From Tubulanus polymorphus (taxonomy: Eukaryota > Nemertea > Palaeonemertea > Tubulaniformes > Tubulanidae), in assembly GCF_964204645.1 (NCBI RefSeq), contig NC_134028.1, positions 11,571,001-11,635,000 of the forward strand: 64,000 nucleotides of DNA, in the 5' to 3' direction. Under the pieces are notes generated by a model. The model was given only the letters and a program-made list of their open reading frames with translations, was not told the DNA's origin and did not search any database. Of this stretch, positions 51,822 to 62,589 are shown one piece after another. Position 1 is the stretch's first letter. Each line of letters starts with the position of its first letter. Both the position numbers and the translations under genes were made by a program.

Positions 51822-53037
51822 TTTGTAGTAAAAAGTAAAGGCTTCATAATATGATGTAAGATTTGATGAGGTGGGCCACCAAAATCGTGTTATTTTTGGC
51901 CCCCTGAAATTCATCCAAACTAACTTGGATTTGAAGTGAGCGCTCAAATCTGTCACATTCTTATTCCAAATACTCGAGATTTGAAACAGGAAGATGTTGA
52001 TTTCTGTACCATATTTTGAGGACTTGAGTGTCTAGTTTATCATAAGCAATTGTGTTTGAATCCCACTATAATCGTTTTTGTGCAGCATACAAAAAAAGTG
52101 TCAGGGTGGATTCAGGTGGCTTAAGAGTAATAGGCAGTGCGGATACGAGTAACTTGAGTGCTAATGGGCTCATTATTGGGAAGTGACCTTTTTTAGAAAC
52201 AAGAAAACGCAGTAGGCTTTCTATTTTTTAGGACATGGGTTCCATAACCTGTGCTTTCGAATGAGAGAATTCCTTAATCTGGAACTCAAAGCTGAATTTA
52301 CGCACTTGTGATTGGCAAAAGTGCCTCTTACAATTTACCAAAATGTTCAGTTGAAGTTTGACTTGAATCCTATAGTCAGGTTAAGGTCAGAGATTTACAT
52401 GCCGTCCAAACCAGCCCTTGTGGTAGGTATGTGGATATGCTCAGGGAAAAAATAAGGATTTTCCCCGAGTAAAATTTGTAGTGCCGGGTGCCTCCAGAAA
52501 CCTGACAGGAGGGACGGAAATTGCTGAATTTATCAGATATCAAGACTAAAGGTTAAAACCTATTTAAAAAAAAAAAATATTTTCCCCAAAAAACCTTTAA
52601 CAACCTACTAATGAGAACTGTTGAAACTTAAAATGGCCGCCAATTATTGCATCGCCCTCGATTGATCAAAAGCTTCTAATATGTTTAACCATTAGCAATC
52701 AAGCCGCCCATATCCGCCCTGCCTATTACTCCTCAATCCGCCCGAATCCGCCCGGGTACTTTTTTCGAATGCTGCACAAAAATGGTTATAGTGGGATTCG
52801 AACCCAATAGCTTATGATACTCTACACACCTAAGTCCTCAAAATACCAACCAGAAATCAATATCCTGGTATATCAATTTCTCGAGTATTTCGAGTGTGAA
52901 CATGACACATCTGAGCGCTCACTTCAAATCCAAGTAAGTGTGGATGTATTTCGGGGGGGCCAAAAGGACACAATTTTGGTGGCCCATCTCAACAAATCAT
53001 ACATCATATGAAAGCCTTGACTGTTCACTACAAAATA
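51822..53037. repeat. Long inverted repeat, arms about 320 bp
   Basis: The left arm 51822-52143 and right arm 52714-53037 are inverted copies. Shared landmarks include TTGGATTTGAAGTGAGCGCT, TTTTGAGGACTT, TTTTTGTGCAGCAT and a tRNA T-loop-like GGGTTCGAATCCCACTATA (complete in the right arm, read inverted). The loop is about 570 bp. A CTTGAATTTTCTGAGGAG phrase flanks both arms in direct orientation. No coding is seen. Confidence 0.85.
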
Positions 53038-53149
53038 AAACTAACTTGTAATGCATCGAACAGCAAATAAGCTATTGGGTATCGTGATGAACTTAGATTT
53101 TACCTTGAATTTTCTGAGGAGTAATTGACACTACATAGCGCAAATCCTG

Positions 53150-54680
53150 AGTGCTAATGGGTTAAGATCCCTTCCCAAAGTATATCCATCACAAATTCCA
53201 ATGAAAAGTGATGAATCATTCGAACGTAACAAGTCTCAGAATTCAGGGCAAAAATGACCTTTTTGGGCTCAAAAAGGGTAACAGCATGGCCATCTTGTGT
53301 CTGGTCGACCCATTTTTCTCATGCTTATGTACCATAGGGGATACAAACATACGTGAAAGATCAAGATGATTGATTAAAGGGTCTTCAAAATCTCCCTCAA
53401 AAAGTCCAAAAATGTGTAAACAATTTTTTACTCTGTTTATTTCATCACAGCGGCAACGTAAAACGTTTGTATACACACATTTGTGCCACACGTCTGCTAA
53501 TACTTCTGTAGAGGCGTATACACACGCATCAGCAGTGAGTCGCATGTCTAAGTTTATTAAAGGCTCAAAAAAGTTTCAGTGTCAAAATTATCTTCGCCTA
53601 AAAAATAATGAATGATAAATATCTCTGCGAAGTTGAACCATGAGCTGTATTGAGCACCGCATGATCAATACATGGTACTGGGTTATCTAAGTGACTTACT
53701 AGCCGCGTCATCATTACAACATGCTATACTTAAGATTCTGAATGATTTGTTTATAATATATACATAGAAGGATAAGTTTAAGTGGTAAAACAGTGAATAT
53801 TTCAAATGAACAATTGGTATCTGCAGGGATATGAGAACATACATCCAGTATCGCTAGCCAATATTCAATCTATAAATTTTCAGAATATTTCCATTGGCAA
53901 TCGGAATGCGGTTTTTGATATAATAATCTGTCACTATTCCAGATAAATTGTAAGGGTTGGAGGTTCTGCAAGTGGGCTCAAAATCATCAAAATCAGGTGA
54001 TATTATTTATTACTCAGGGATGATAGCAGACTATCATTAACTAGCAAGAATCTTTCTCTGTGGTCGGGTAAGCAACAATTTCGATCGAAGACTCTCAGTG
54101 ACACTAACGAACTATACCATTCAACACAAGGCCACTGCCAAGAGAGAATGAAACTTGTCCGCCGATAGAAGCTCATAGTTGCCACGAAAATCCGTAGCTA
54201 CTCTGTTGCGGAATCGTCTCATCAACACACCTAAACATCATATTGCAGTGCAATTGTGACGTCAACAAGACGATACCCACACAGAGGTAGGATCATAGCG
54301 ATCTAACCGCATCGAAGCATGTTTTCGATCGAAATCTAGCAATTTGATTGGGAAAATAGCAGCACTATAATTGAAAAAAGTGAATAAACCACCTCCCACT
54401 GTCTGATGATTTAAAAGCTTTGACTTCACATAGAACTATTTCCGCCTTATCACAGGTGCACTCTGCCGTCGTGATTCGCCCATTCAACGATAAAAACTTT
54501 CCCACGGTCTTACTATCAGCATTTTCTAATAATTAAGGGAAATATTTTTAAAAAGCGAAATTTCACACTGCATTAATAAGATTAAAGTATTTATTCGTTG
54601 GACAAATCTTCCTCTGAAATCCCACCAACAAGTTATAAGTGGCGACACGAAAATGACGTCATCAACTCGCTACCATCTTA
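53150..54680. other. Intronic DNA with repeat fragments
   Basis: At 53165-53415 there is a fragment of the composite repeat (GGCCATCTTGTGTCTGGTCG, AAAGGGTCTTCAAAATCTCC). Beyond that no gene is confirmed; the minus-strand frame at 53880-54000 has no recognised homology. Confidence 0.4.
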
Positions 54681-54681
54681 T

Positions 54682-55580
54682 AAGAAGTTCCAAAGAGAAA
54701 CTAAGCCTCGTTTCTAAGTAGAAAGTTTCATATGCGATAACAAAATGGACTTCGCTAAAGCGAAAGTCCATAAAAAATTGATCAACAGTTGCAGCCTCCA
54801 GGCTGTTTTCCCCTGGTGGCCATAATTTGAACCGCATCAACTTATTCTTTAAAAGGATGCTGCCCTAAATTTTAAGAAAATTGGTCGACAATGCGGCCTC
54901 AGGAGTGTTAAAGTCGTTTATCATGTCGGCCTACTAGTGTCCATAATGTGAACTGCATCAACCCAATTTTCATAAGGTTCTGTCTAAAGGGATACCCTAG
55001 TCGTGTGCCAAGTTAAACTAGGGGTCCAGGGACACCATGCCCACATGGGAAGTGGTTTCAAATGCTCAACAATCTAACAATTTCAATATTCAACGCCTCC
55101 TTGTGACCATATACAAAAACCAATAATCTTGAAACTCACCATAATCATAGAACATGTCAGCGAATGTCCCTAGTGGGCTAAAAAAAATGGTTACCCATTG
55201 CGGCCTCTAGTTTTTTATGCCGACCCCCTGGTGGCCATAATTTGAATTGAAGGAACCTGATTTTGAAAAGAGATCTGCCATATGTGATTCCCTAGTTGTG
55301 TACCAAGTTTGAAAACCAGTCAACCATTGCAGCCTCTAGGCCATTGTTTTTCATATCGGCCCCCTGTAGCCAACATTTGAATCAATTCGACCCATTTTAA
55401 ATAGGGTTCTGGCCTAGAGTTATACCCTAATTGTGTACTCAGTTTGAAAAAGATTAGTCAATTGGGGCCTCTATGTCATTTTTTCATGTGACCCTCTGGT
55501 GGCCATAATTTGAGTGGAATCAACCAAATTTTTAAATAGGGTACTGCTCCAAGTGATGCCTTTGTTGTGTACCAAGTACC
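54682..55580. repeat. Repeat array, ~126-bp units, with nested element fragment
   Basis: It starts with the AAGAGAAACTAAGCCTC phrase and the GGACTTCGCTAAAGCGAAAG hairpin. Units follow with GCAGCCTCYAGGC and TGGCCATAATTTGA (about 54790, 54895, 55200, 55330, 55455). A fragment of the composite repeat (AACTAGGGGTCCAGGGACAC) is inserted at 55016-55190. Confidence 0.75.
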
Positions 55581-56280
55581 CTCTCAACTTCAGTTGAGCC
55601 GGGGGGCAAAAAAATTTAATTTGCCATAAAAATTGATTTAGCATGTCCATTACATATCAATTTTTGTCAGCACTCCCTACAGAAAAAATAAATTGCCCAT
55701 GGGCAAAGTGTGGTTTACCTTGAAAGCTAGAGGTTGAGTAAGGTGATTGCTTGAAAAATCTTTTTAATTCGTGACTTCAAAGTTCTACAAGTTTATATCG
55801 TATTTTATCTTTCTTAAAGAATTATTTTGTAGTCAAATAAGACAAAGATAAATATTTGTTTATGGTCTTCGTCCAAAATTTTGTAGGGTACAGGTAGGCG
55901 CAGCAGGGAAACTATTTTATATTTTCAAAAAAATATTTTTCACAATATGAAAAAATATTCAAATAAAATTAATATGATGTCACATATCCAAGGGTGGCTG
56001 AGTATCGAGTCTTGGAAACGAAACCTCTTCCAATGTATGGCGGTGGAAGCTAAAACACCGGGGCGTAGTATTAAATCGTTTGAAATCCTGGAATTTACCA
56101 CTACAATATTCAGACCTCGACCTATAACTATAGTTTGCTGCTTAGTATTTTCAGGTCACAAGAAATTACAATTTATTACTAATTCTATCAAACCGAAAAC
56201 AGCGCTCATCTGCTACGACGCTTATTCAGCCTGTTATCATACCAAACGTGCACGTGCCAAGCAGCGTTACAGCATCGCCA
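55581..56280. other. No recognised gene
   Basis: The open frame at 55947-56285 (plus) has no domain I recognise. The stretch is AT-rich with a few T- and A-runs. Confidence 0.35.
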
Positions 56281-57780
56281 TATAGTAGTCTGTATGACCA
56301 TGTGTTTGTGAGTGCAACAGTCTAATGTTTAGCACTCCCGTCCCGCGCACGTGGAGGCCTTGTGTAGTGAACGCTCGCTTCACTTTAATCTGAATCAACA
56401 CAATCACCGGGTATTAAAATGAAACAATACCTAGGGCAATATGTGAAATAATTGTCAACAGCAATGAGCATTTAAAATTCGCACATTTACGGCACCTAGT
56501 CCAATAAAACTGTTGCCGGGCTGTTTATTCGGCAGTATATTTAATAGCCTCCGTTCAGTGCTGCCACCTTCATGGGTCTGTATATAGTTTGAAGTTTTGG
56601 CGGGAACAGTGTTAGTTTGTTGGCGGTCGCCTTTCAGGCAATCACTCTGTGAAATATATGTTTATGTAATTTACACTTTCCCGCAGGTAAGAAAGCTTTG
56701 TATGATTCTGATTTTATTATTTATGTGTAATATTTATCGGTTAGTTTGTTGGCGGTCGACTTTGAGGCAACCATTCTGTAATATATATGTTTATGTATGT
56801 AATTTACACTGTTCCTGCAGTGGTTGGTGGAGTGAACCTCGCACAGACGAGGCATTAAAAGGATCGACAAGAAAGCCCCGTCATATTTGGCACTACACCG
56901 GTAGGTGGAAGATACATGGATCTACAATTTGCGTTAGGAAAGCGCGGGAACGTCTAGGGCGGTTAATTAAATTTAATCGCGTAATGTTAAATTGGGATCT
57001 GGAGTTTTGGAATTCGGTGCAGTTTGAAATTGGAAAATATTATTTCTTTCGCTGCGGTTGGATCGTCGAACAACGGAGCGGAGATCGAGTCGTCGTCGTT
57101 GACATTGACACGGTTACAATAGGATCGCTTGGTCGCACGGTGTATTTTGTTGTGCTTCTTGTGCCATGTTGGCTGATATTTGCGAACACAATTCAGTCAG
57201 TGTGAAATAAAATAGTCCTTTTCTGACTCTTTTGTCAGGTCGTTGGAGCAGTGCGCATTCGTCGTGACAGGTGAAAACTCTTAAATTCTGCTTATTACTA
57301 TAAGTTTAAGTTTAGCCTTATTCAGTAGATTTCCAATTCTAAGCTGGGTTACAATGTGATTTTAATTTATTTTGCTTTTTGTTCGCTCGATTGTGGAAGT
57401 TGCAAAGCGGTGGCTGAATGCTTATTTTTGTGCTAGAAAGCTAGGAAACTGAGCGTTAATTGCTCGTTCATTCGTCTATTTATAATTCATTCATTTATTT
57501 ATTCATTATTTTTTTTAGTTATTATTTCACTGTTGATTATTCTTCAGTAAATCGGGTTTTTTTTCTTCTTTCTGTGTTTCATTTGTGTCTTTTCTTCTTT
57601 CTGTGTTTTTTGTTTCATTTTTTTTTTTTTTTTTGCTTGCTTATTTGTTGTTATTGAGTGTTTTGATTGTTCGCATTGATTTTTGCACATGCATCTTGTG
57701 ATCAAAGACAAGTTTCTATTTTGCTTTTCTTTTGTATGCATGTAAACTGAGCAATCAGTTATTCAGTGTATTAATTTTAT
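56280..57780 (+). other. Probable 5' LTR/leader region of the gypsy element
   Basis: Upstream of the first gypsy coding frame there is a polyadenylation-like CCAATAAAACTG at 56499. A duplicated block lies at about 56611-56690 and 56741-56820, each with GTTAGTTTGTTGGCGGTCG and ending CCCGCAG or CCTGCAG. The first copy ends at a CAG|GTAAG donor and the second at a CTGCAG acceptor. The exact LTR boundary and primer-binding site could not be fixed because the other LTR is outside the window. T-rich tracts follow at 57500-57640. Confidence 0.35.
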
Positions 57781-57786
57781 GTTTAA

Positions 57787-58328
57787 TTGTTCTGGGTACT
57801 GGACACAGGTTGTTTTGGTTGTATGTTACGTACTAGTATTATTTACGTGGTGTTGTTGCTTATGCAGTATTTGAAAATGGCATTTCTCGAGAAGGTAGAT
57901 ATTATTTCGGGGATAAGGTCTCATTATAAGGCAAATGATACAAGGGTAGCTTTCCAGAGTTTTCCCGTGGTAGCTGTCCACGGCTCAGCGGTGGAGGGGT
58001 TTTATGTGCTTTTTCCTTACGGATGCGTGGCGAGCTAAGCGAAGGCATTTTTCAATTCTCAAGCGCAAAGTACCAACCTTGAGCAAGGTGGAGCTCTGTG
58101 TGCGGCTTTTGCAAAAAGAGAACAAGAAAAGTTTCTTTTTCATGTTTTTAATGGGGGAGAAGATGGGGAACTACGTCAGGTGAAGGTTGAGGAAAGCGAA
58201 AATAAACCTGATTTTAGAAATGACGTGTCTTTTAACACGGTTTATAAAGCTTTTGGAGAATTGGACGAGGAGGACCAGCAGGGTCTAGTTCATGAGCTGA
58301 TTAGCAGGAGAAAGTCCTCCCAACCTTG
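57787..58328 (+). pseudogene. Gypsy leader/gag N-terminal frame, one stop
   Basis: One frame runs with a single in-frame TAA at 58036. It reads FLEKVDIISGIRSHYK, VEGFYVLFPYGCVA, then FFNSQAQSTNLEQGG and VYKAFGELDEEDQQGLVHEL. I do not recognise the fold. Its place before the gag core suggests a gag N-terminal or leader protein of the retrotransposon. A piggyBac-type element interrupts the sequence 24 bases after the end. Confidence 0.55.
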
Positions 58329-58355
58329 AAACCTTCGAAGTTCTACTCCAGTTAA

Positions 58356-59046
58356 CCCTATCCGAAGCGCCCGAAAGCGCCCGTGACGATAGACGTCCAA
58401 AGCGCTCGTAAGCGTCCGTAGCATCACGGGTCTTTTCCGACATCATCACCACCCGCAAAATCCGTAGAAATTTATTACAGCCGGTACATAACAACTCAAT
58501 TTTGTCTAAGGAATTCATTTCCGGTTTTAAAAATATACATTACTATTCAAATTTTCGAGTAAAATTATGATGTTGTGAGGTACTTTTGGCGATTTTGAAC
58601 AATTCTTCAAGTAAATTTAGACAATTTTGTTAGTTTATTCAATCACTAGAATGGACAGTGATACTGAAGTGAGTGATTTATCTGAACATTCCGGAGAATC
58701 AGACGGTGATTTTGAACCCGGAAATCAATCGGGTACTGATGCTGAGGATGCTGAAGATAATCCGGAGGATAGTGATGCTGAATCGGATATAAATTATGAT
58801 TCCGCAAATGATTCTGAATCTGATCATAACCCCAATGATTCAGATGACAGTGATTTAGACCCCAATGATGAAACTCCAAGATTAGATTTAATTCTAAATC
58901 AAATAAACATAACTTGTAATGCATGATTTTTAACGGTTTTTGCTGTAGATGGCTTTTACTGCGACCACTAACTGTTAGGCTTGCACACTCTAATTCGGCT
59001 GGACTTCTGGGATATGATTTTAGCTCACCGAGTGGCATTTAAAGGG
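58356..59046 (+). mobile_element. piggyBac-type element inserted in the gypsy gag region
   Basis: It is flanked by TTAA at 58352-58355 and 59047-59050, with ends CCCTATCCGAAGC and ATTTAAAGGG. Inside, an ATG at 58651 opens a 92-codon acidic frame (MDSDTEVSDLSEHSGESD, then many Asp, Ser and Asn) up to 58926. That is typical of the N-terminus of piggyBac transposases. No catalytic domain follows, so it is a deletion derivative. The terminal repeats beyond CCCT are weak. Confidence 0.82.
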
Positions 59047-59066
59047 TTAAGCAGCCGCTTCCCGGT

Positions 59067-60010
59067 TTGTCTTTTAATTTACAGCCCCAACGGGTCGAGA
59101 AAACTTTCGCGTTTCAAGCGCCCAGGTTAGGTACTTTTTCTGGCGAAAGTGTCTCCAAAGGAGACCTTACCTTTAGGCAGTGGAAGCTTGAGGTTCAAGC
59201 GCTGCTACGAGAAGATAGTTATGGTCAAGGTTCGATTCTTCAAGCCATGCGCAGACCCCTCACTCAGAGGGGATGCTGCGGCTGTTCTGTTTAATTGTGG
59301 TCCGAAAGCGGATGCATCCACCATTCTAGAGGGGATGACTCTTGTTTTAGGGGAAGTCTTTTCGTTAGAGGAAGGCTTAGCCCAGTTTTATATGATGTCA
59401 CAGAAGGCGGAGGAGTCAGTTGCTCAGTGGTCTTGTAGGCTTGAGGATTTAGATCTAACAGGAGCGGGCGATGTCGGTTCCAACATACTCCGTGGTCAGT
59501 TTAGGCGTGGTCTCCATAATGAGATGGTGCGCATGGGAACACGCTTTCTCTTTCATTCAAACGCGACCTATTATGAGATCGTAAGAGGCTAGGATGATTG
59601 AAGGGGAAATGGAACGGAGTGATTTCAAATCTGCGGAGCCTCCGAAAAAGCTTATGAAATCTCAAGTGTCTTCTAAAGACACACCTGGTCCCTACGGGGA
59701 TCCCGCCTCCTTGTGGGAAAGGCGCTTTGATCAGGTTATGAAGCGAATGGCCGCTATTGAGGCTAAATTGGAGAACCGTCCTAGGTTGTGGGTCCCTCCT
59801 CAAAGACCTCCCTTGAGGAGTCAGGTCGGGCAGCGCTACGGAGGAGCTTCTTCGTTTGGGTTTCGTCCAAGGCAGCCCACACCTTCGCAGCGGACGTGTT
59901 TTTCCTGCGGTGGCGTTGGGCATATCTGTCGTGTATGTCCGAGCAGGAACATGGATAGCCGGCCTTTGTCAACCGGTAACGGTAGTTCGGGTGAGAGATG
60001 GTCCCTCTAA
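59067..60010 (+). pseudogene. Ty3/gypsy gag core and zinc knuckle, frameshifted
   Basis: The gag core starts in one frame (LGTFSGESVSKGDLTFRQWK, from 59067) and continues in a second (GEVFSLEEGLAQFYMMS, QWSCRLEDLD, to 59592). A third frame (59594-60010) holds a basic linker and the CCHC knuckle CFSCGGVGHICRVC at about 59899-59940. Gag packages RNA in virus-like particles. At least two frame changes show this copy is inactive. Confidence 0.8.
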
Positions 60011-60094
60011 TAGAGACGGTCTCTCTGAAAATAATAGCTCGTATGACCCAAAAGAGAAAGAATCCGTTTCGAGGGGCGGAAGCGTGACACGTCG

Positions 60095-61223
60095 CTATTA
60101 GGGAACAGCCCTCAAACGAATATATCTTATCGCATCGTTGGTAGAGCCAATATCTTGACAGTTTCATTGGATGGGGTACCTTGCTACGCTCTATCCATGC
60201 GATTTCTCTAAAAACCAGATCCTGAGATTTTGCTTACTTTATTTTGAAAAAAAAATTTTTTCAAAAAATATTGGGTTCTCAAACTTCTAGACGGTCTAAT
60301 ACGCTTCCCTACACTAAAATATGATGATTCAGCTTGTTTCTGATGATCTAGCTATTCTGGGGTCGTTAGGGGCCCCCAAAATGTCAAAAAAAATTTGACC
60401 TACTTTCGGGTCATTCGGGTACCCCTACCCCTAACTGCAGCTTCATATTCTCTCTATATATCTTCATTATATCCACTGCGTCATGTATAGACACCGTATA
60501 CCAGCCGCTGTGGCTATTTATAAAGCTTTCAATTTTGCCCTACTTTGTTTACACAACTTGACCTCAGTTCACCGTTATTGATTTTCGTGACCTACATAGA
60601 TTTAATTCATACACCCGCCAGCGAACTCGAACAAAAACAAGTCCCTGGGGTTGCCAGGACTACCAGGCATACATACAAGCCGTATAAGCTTTATACATTG
60701 CCATTTAGGCAGTAAGGGGATAAGTAGGTCAAACACCTGTGACGTGGCGCCACACCGCGATAAAACAAAGCGTTCTGGAGACTGTGTCGTCCGGTCACAG
60801 TTAGCACAGATAGAGTTAATTGACAGTGGGTCACAAGTGTCCATGGTTTTGAGGAAGTTTGTCGAGGTCTACTTGCCCGAAGTCCCTGTGCAGCCAGTAG
60901 TTGATTTTCTTTAGGTAACGACCACGGATGGTGGGGTTTTGCCATATTCTGGTTATGTCATTGCTCGGTTGCAAGCAGCTGATTTGGATATGGAAATCCC
61001 AATGCTTGTTGTTGAGAGTACCGACTACCATGAGAAGGTACCTGCTTTGATCGGCACCAATGTGCTGGACCGAGTCAAGGATTTTTCGACCTTGTCGCCG
61101 GCCTGGGCTGCAGCGAAAGCTATACATTGTAACATTTCCGAGTTGGTTAAATTGGCAATCTCCGTGCCAGCCGGGGCTGAAATTATCATACATGGGTTGG
61201 CTTGGATTAAAGGGCCAGCGTAA
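60095..61223 (+). pseudogene. Gypsy protease region split by an insertion
   Basis: The protease start (IVGRANILTVSLDGVPCYA, about 60120-60188) and the active-site stretch LIDSGSQVSMV (about 60817-60849) should be adjacent. They are separated by about 625 bp that has no gypsy similarity. The active-site frame continues, with one TAG near 60912, to IPMLVVESTDYHEKVPALIG and ends at 61221. The aspartic protease would release pol proteins; here it is broken. Confidence 0.75.
60189..60815. mobile_element. Unclassified insertion in the gypsy protease
   Basis: It starts CTCTATCC and ends GATAGAG, short inverted ends. The interior has A/T runs and CTACTTTCGGGTCATTCGGG, and no coding. No clear target duplication was found, so its class is unknown. 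Confidence 0.5.
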
Positions 61224-61299
61224 TACCTGAGGCTAAATCGAAATCAAAGATCTGCAGTGGTTGTGGCGATTTATTTTCGCAGTGAGCGATCTCGACATG

Positions 61300-62108
61300 G
61301 GACTTACGAGTTTCATAGAACATAAGATTAACATGATCCTACTCCTGTCCATCAGGAGTATCGGAGGATTCCTCCAGCGATAGTTAATGAAGTTAGGGAA
61401 CATCTGCGCATGATGTTGGGAGCAGGTGTGATACGCCCGTCCAACAGTGCCTTTGCGTCTCCTATAGTTCTTGTTCGGAAATAAACTGGAGAACTTAGGT
61501 TCTGTATAGACTACCGTGAGTTAAACAAGAGAACAATTCCTGACAGGTATAGCCTCCCTAGGATCGACGAGCAGCTGGGTGGACTAGCTGGATCCACTTA
61601 CTTCTCATGCCTTGATCTCAAGAGCAGTTATTGGCAAGAAAGTATGGCACCGGAGCATCGTGAACGTACAGCTTTTACTGTTGGTCCGGGGTTCGGATAC
61701 TTTGAATACAATGTAATGCCTTTTGGGTTAACGGGAGCCACGTTCCAACGTCATATGGAGAATTGTTTAGGCAAATTAAACCTCCAAGAATGTCTTGTTT
61801 ATATTAACGATATAATTGTTTTCAGTGACACCATTGATGAGCATATCGTGCGTCTGTCTGACGTGTTTAGGAAGCTTCAACAGGCGGGGCTCAAGTTGAA
61901 GCCCTCAAAGTGTACTTTTTTTCGTGAGAAAGTTTTGTACCTGGGACATATCGTGTCAGCGGCTGGTATTGAACCCGACCCCAAGAAAACTCAGGCTATC
62001 CGAGACTGGGTTGTTCCCCCAACTGTTGCGGAACTCCGTAGCTTCTTAGGATTTGCCTCGTATCATTGTCGCTTCGTGAAGGATTTTCAGCTATTGCAAA
62101 ACTTCTAA
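61300..62108 (+). pseudogene. Gypsy reverse transcriptase, degenerate
   Basis: In order: YRRIPPAIVNEVREHLRMML and PSNSAFASPIVLVRK, a stop, then LRFCIDYRELNKRTIPDRYS, CLDLKSSYWQ (first catalytic Asp) and MPFGLTGATFQRHMEN. The active-site segment reads YINDIIVFSD where the family has YxDD, so one catalytic Asp is Asn. The C-terminal part PSKCTFFREKVLYLGHIVSA follows. A frame change near 62090 leads to RNase H. Confidence 0.88.
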
Positions 62109-62580
62109 ATGATCTTCAGAAGGGGTTATCTAAATCTCGTAGCAACGGGAAGATTCCTTGGAATGACGTCCAACAGCAGGCTTTTGACCAAGTTAAGTCA
62201 GCACTTTCTGAGGCTCCAGTTTTGGCTTACACTGATTATAAACTTCCGTCTGAGCTTCATACGGACGCTTCTCTTAATGGGCTTGGTGCATGTTTGTACC
62301 AACGCCAGGAAGGAAATCTGAGACCAATCGCTGTTGCTAGTCGCGGTTTAAAAGATGCAGAGTGAAATTATCCTGTACATAAACTTGAATTCCTCCACGA
62401 GTGGGCTTTCAGTGAGGTATCTATGATTATTTGTACGGCAACGAGCGCGTCGCTAAGACTGACAGCAACCCATTAACATATGTTCTTTCTTCGGCGTAAT
62501 TGGATGCTATGAGTCACAGGTGGCACCAAGCTCTGTCCATTTGCAATTTGTCGCTCGAGTATTAGTCCGGAAAGTGCAAC
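62085..62580 (+). pseudogene. Gypsy RNase H region, degenerate
   Basis: It reads WNDVQQQAFDQVKSALSEAP and LHTDASLNGLGACLYQRQEG (HTDAS catalytic region), then IAVASRGLKDAE and a stop at 62363. Further recognisable pieces (NPLTYVL, SHRW, GKCNIDA) continue to about 62590 with stops. RNase H would degrade the RNA strand during reverse transcription. Confidence 0.75.
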
Positions 62581-62589
62581 ATTGATGCG

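Noticed and set aside
53880-54000. Minus-strand frame ITDYYIKN-like as an upstream PARN exon
   Set aside because: The residues do not match the PARN segment expected before GKILAGHN, and no convincing splice sites bound it.
56597-57205. 202-residue plus-strand frame as a membrane protein gene
   Set aside because: It covers the duplicated leader block and likely LTR sequence, with no recognised domain. The hydrophobic stretches come from TA-rich repeats.
57460-57741. Hydrophobic plus-strand frame and Lys-rich minus-strand frame
   Set aside because: Both come from T-rich low-complexity DNA in the gypsy leader.
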